A stretch of 7,185 nt of DNA, taken from contig JAENIZ010000061.1 of the NCBI GenBank assembly GCA_016844485.1, positions 1 through 7,185 on the forward strand, given 5' to 3'. A program made the position numbers and the translations under genes. Positions 6,016-7,185 of the stretch are shown in pieces. How positions within the stretch are numbered: the stretch's first letter is position 1; every line of letters begins with the position of its first letter. The DNA is from Gammaproteobacteria bacterium (lineage in GTDB: Bacteria > Pseudomonadota > Gammaproteobacteria > Eutrophobiales > Eutrophobiaceae). The notes below the pieces were generated by a model that worked only from the letters and a program-made list of their open reading frames with translations, had not been told where the DNA came from and made no database searches.

Positions 6016-6276
6016 ATGAAATTTGTTTTTATAGTATTGGCAATACTTGCGGCGCTGGGCGCCTATCTTTACCTGCATCCCGATGTCTGGCAGGGATGGG
6101 TAAAAAATACGCCATTGGCGCCTGCACCGACAACCACTCACATATATAAATGGCAGGATGCCAACGGCGCGTGGCAGATTACGGATACCCCTCCCGCCAC
6201 GGGAATAAAGTATGAATTACTCGAATACCGCAGCGACACCAACGTCATGCCGGCGTTGCCTGAGAAAGATGATTGA
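6016..6276 (+). CDS. DUF4124 domain-containing protein
   Basis: Encodes 86 residues. Residues 2-20 (KFVFIVLAILAALGAYLYL) are a hydrophobic N-terminal anchor or signal. A proline-rich spacer (NTPLAPAPTT) follows, then the DUF4124 signature HIYKWQDANGAWQITDTPP at residues 42-60, a small beta motif common in proteobacterial envelope proteins (usual form YKWxDxxGxxxxTDxPP). The function of DUF4124 is unknown. The acidic tail ends in EKDD. An AGGGG at about 12 nt before the ATG is a distant ribosome binding site. The gene stands alone: the divergent kinase gene lies upstream and a non-coding repeat region follows. Confidence 0.85.
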   Translation: MKFVFIVLAILAALGAYLYLHPDVWQGWVKNTPLAPAPTTTHIYKWQDANGAWQITDTPPATGIKYELLEYRSDTNVMPALPEKDD

Positions 6277-6317
6277 TTTGTACTAATCCAGATTTGATTT
6301 TGTGCTTATTTAACAAC

Positions 6318-6333
6318 TTGTCATTTTTGACAA
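6318..6333 (+). other. Small AT-rich hairpin downstream of the DUF4124 gene, possible weak terminator
   Basis: TTGTCA and TGACAA are perfect 6-bp arms around TTTT, beginning 42 bp after the DUF4124 stop and followed by TAATTTT. The stem is weak and the T-run short, so termination here is only possible. Other than this hairpin and the repeat element at 6371-6500, the 318-bp gap before the pirin gene shows nothing I can name. Confidence 0.25.
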
Positions 6334-6370
6334 TAATTTTCGCTTTCTCTTGCGAGTTATTAGTGATGAA

Positions 6371-6500
6371 GTGCAGGATGCACAAATGCCGCGAGCACAG
6401 GATGTGCACGACTGCATGGATGCAGGAGGTAGAGCAACGCCGGGAGCAGTTGCCGAGGAGCGACGAGTGACTGGTTATTGGTAACAAATTACTAATCACT
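6371..6500 (+). repeat. Compound intergenic repeat element, copy 2
   Basis: The parts match copy 1 at 3916-4026 in order and orientation: palindrome GTGCA-GGA-TGCAC (6371-6383), AATGCCGCG (6385-6393), palindrome GCACA-GGA-TGTGC (6395-6407), an extra palindrome CTGCAT-GG-ATGCAG (6412-6425), a GCAAC/GTTGC stem (6434-6453), GAGCGACG (6458-6465), and a heptad hairpin at 6466-6500. The hairpin has five 7-mers: AGTGACT, GGTTATT, loop GGTAACA, AATTACT and AATCACT. Its 14-position stem has 11 Watson-Crick pairs, one G.U and two mismatches. Small open frames across the element merely translate the palindromes. Confidence 0.75.
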
Positions 6501-6594
6501 GATTTTTGCGTTATCACTGCCTCACATTCTGGTAGTTAATTCCGTAATAATCCGCGAACGAATTTCAGGCACTCTGCCACCTGCGAGAGATGAA

Positions 6595-7185
6595 ATGATT
6601 AAGGTAAGACCGGCAGGTGAACGAGGTAAAACACAGACAAGCTGGCTCGACAGCAGTCACACGTTCTCCTTCAACCGTTACCACGATCCGCGCTACACGG
6701 GCTTTCGTGACCTGCTCGTCATCAACGAGGATATCGTTGCACCGGCACAAGGTTTTGGTACGCATTCGCACGACAATATGGAAATACTGACATATGTGGT
6801 CGAAGGCGCGCTTGAGCACCGCGATTCAACGGGCGGGAGCGGAGTAATACGTCCAAACGATCTGCAACGCATGAGCGCCGGGACGGGCGTCAGTCACAGC
6901 GAGTTCAACCCTTCGCAAACGGAATCGGCCCACTTCCTGCAAATCTGGATACTGCCCGAGCGAAAGGGATTAAAACCCGAGTACGAACAGCGTGCGTTTC
7001 CTGATAACGAAAGGCGAGGGCACCTGCGCCTGATCGCTACACCTGACGGGAGTAATGGTTCTGTGAGCATCCATCAGGACGTGAAGCTGTACGATGCCCT
7101 GCTCGTTGCCGGTGACGAAGTAACATATCAGCTCGACAAAGACCGCCATGCATGGATACAGGTAATCAAGGGCATGGTCACCATC
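6595..7185 (+). CDS. Pirin family protein, YhhW-like (partial, 3' end outside window)
   Basis: Encodes 197 residues to the window edge; E. coli YhhW has about 231, so roughly the last 35 are missing. The bicupin N-terminal domain is clear: the opening MIKVRPAGERGKTQTSWLDS, HTFSFNRYHDP at 22-32, GFGTHSHDNMEI at 53-64, and GTGVSHSEFN at 97-106. The metal ligands His57, His59, His101 and Glu103 are all present, at the same numbers as I recall for YhhW. Relatives show quercetin 2,3-dioxygenase activity in vitro; the physiological substrate is unknown. The ATG at 6595 is preceded by GAGAGA; an ATG five bases earlier hits a stop after two codons. The gene appears richer in GC than its neighbours. 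No clear promoter was found in the gap upstream. Confidence 0.95.
   Translation, partial: MIKVRPAGERGKTQTSWLDSSHTFSFNRYHDPRYTGFRDLLVINEDIVAPAQGFGTHSHDNMEILTYVVEGALEHRDSTGGSGVIRPNDLQRMSAGTGVSHSEFNPSQTESAHFLQIWILPERKGLKPEYEQRAFPDNERRGHLRLIATPDGSNGSVSIHQDVKLYDALLVAGDEVTYQLDKDRHAWIQVIKGMVTI

Noticed and set aside
6327..6332. Perfect TTGACA as a -35 box for the pirin gene
   Set aside because: No acceptable -10 box lies 15-19 bp downstream, and the bases are explained by the small inverted repeat at 6318-6333.
6273..6470. 65-codon + strand frame after the DUF4124 gene
   Set aside because: It begins with TTG, overlaps the DUF4124 stop, and its Cys/His-rich peptide is just the translation of the GGA-centred palindromes.
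6565..6819. 84-codon minus strand frame
   Set aside because: Antisense to the pirin gene, whose product has all four metal ligands.

Overview
The window looks like ordinary chromosomal DNA of a gammaproteobacterium, moderate in GC. The basis is the gene content: a 'GFGITY'-type Hanks kinase, a DUF4124 protein, a short GreB-like factor beginning MSRAFVKE, a YhhW-like pirin, and intergenic repeats built from GGATG-centred palindromes. This is inference from family resemblance; no rRNA, tRNA, transposase, integrase or phage gene is visible, and the genus cannot be fixed.

Layout, left to right: the 3' end of an unrecognised + strand gene (1-162); a convergent small membrane protein (182-583, -); a divergent membrane-anchored conserved hypothetical protein (661-1287, +), which then converges on a YbhB/YbcL-type PEBP protein (1310-1780, -). 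That gene is preceded on the same strand by an exported intradiol-dioxygenase-like protein (1902-2366, -). Divergent from it is a + strand pair, a GreA/GreB-like factor (2446-2958) and a cation diffusion facilitator (2997-3911), probably cotranscribed. Convergent with these is a soluble Ser/Thr kinase fused to six Sel1 repeats (4036-5721, -). A regulatory-looking 294 bp gap leads to a DUF4124 protein (6016-6276, +), a 318 bp gap holding a repeat element, and a pirin gene (6595 onward, +) cut by the window edge.

The genes do not form one pathway. The signal I find most worth pursuing is non-coding: two copies of the same compound element (3916-4026 and 6371-6500), in the same orientation and each downstream of a + strand gene. 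Each has small palindromes centred on GG or GGA, a shared 9-mer AATGCCGCG, a shared GAGCGRCG, and then a hairpin built wholly of 7-nt units with a 7-nt loop. The first copy has nine heptads (28-bp stem), the second five (14-bp stem). In the first copy every non-Watson-Crick position of the stem is a G.U pair in the + strand RNA but would be C.A in the antisense RNA, which suggests folding as RNA in one direction.

Other points of interest are a three-of-four iron-ligand set in the dioxygenase-like protein, an atypical site in the CDF transporter, a GreB-like factor lacking the usual acidic tip motif, an alternating pattern among the kinase's Sel1 repeats, and two perfect 7-bp inverted repeats in promoter regions.
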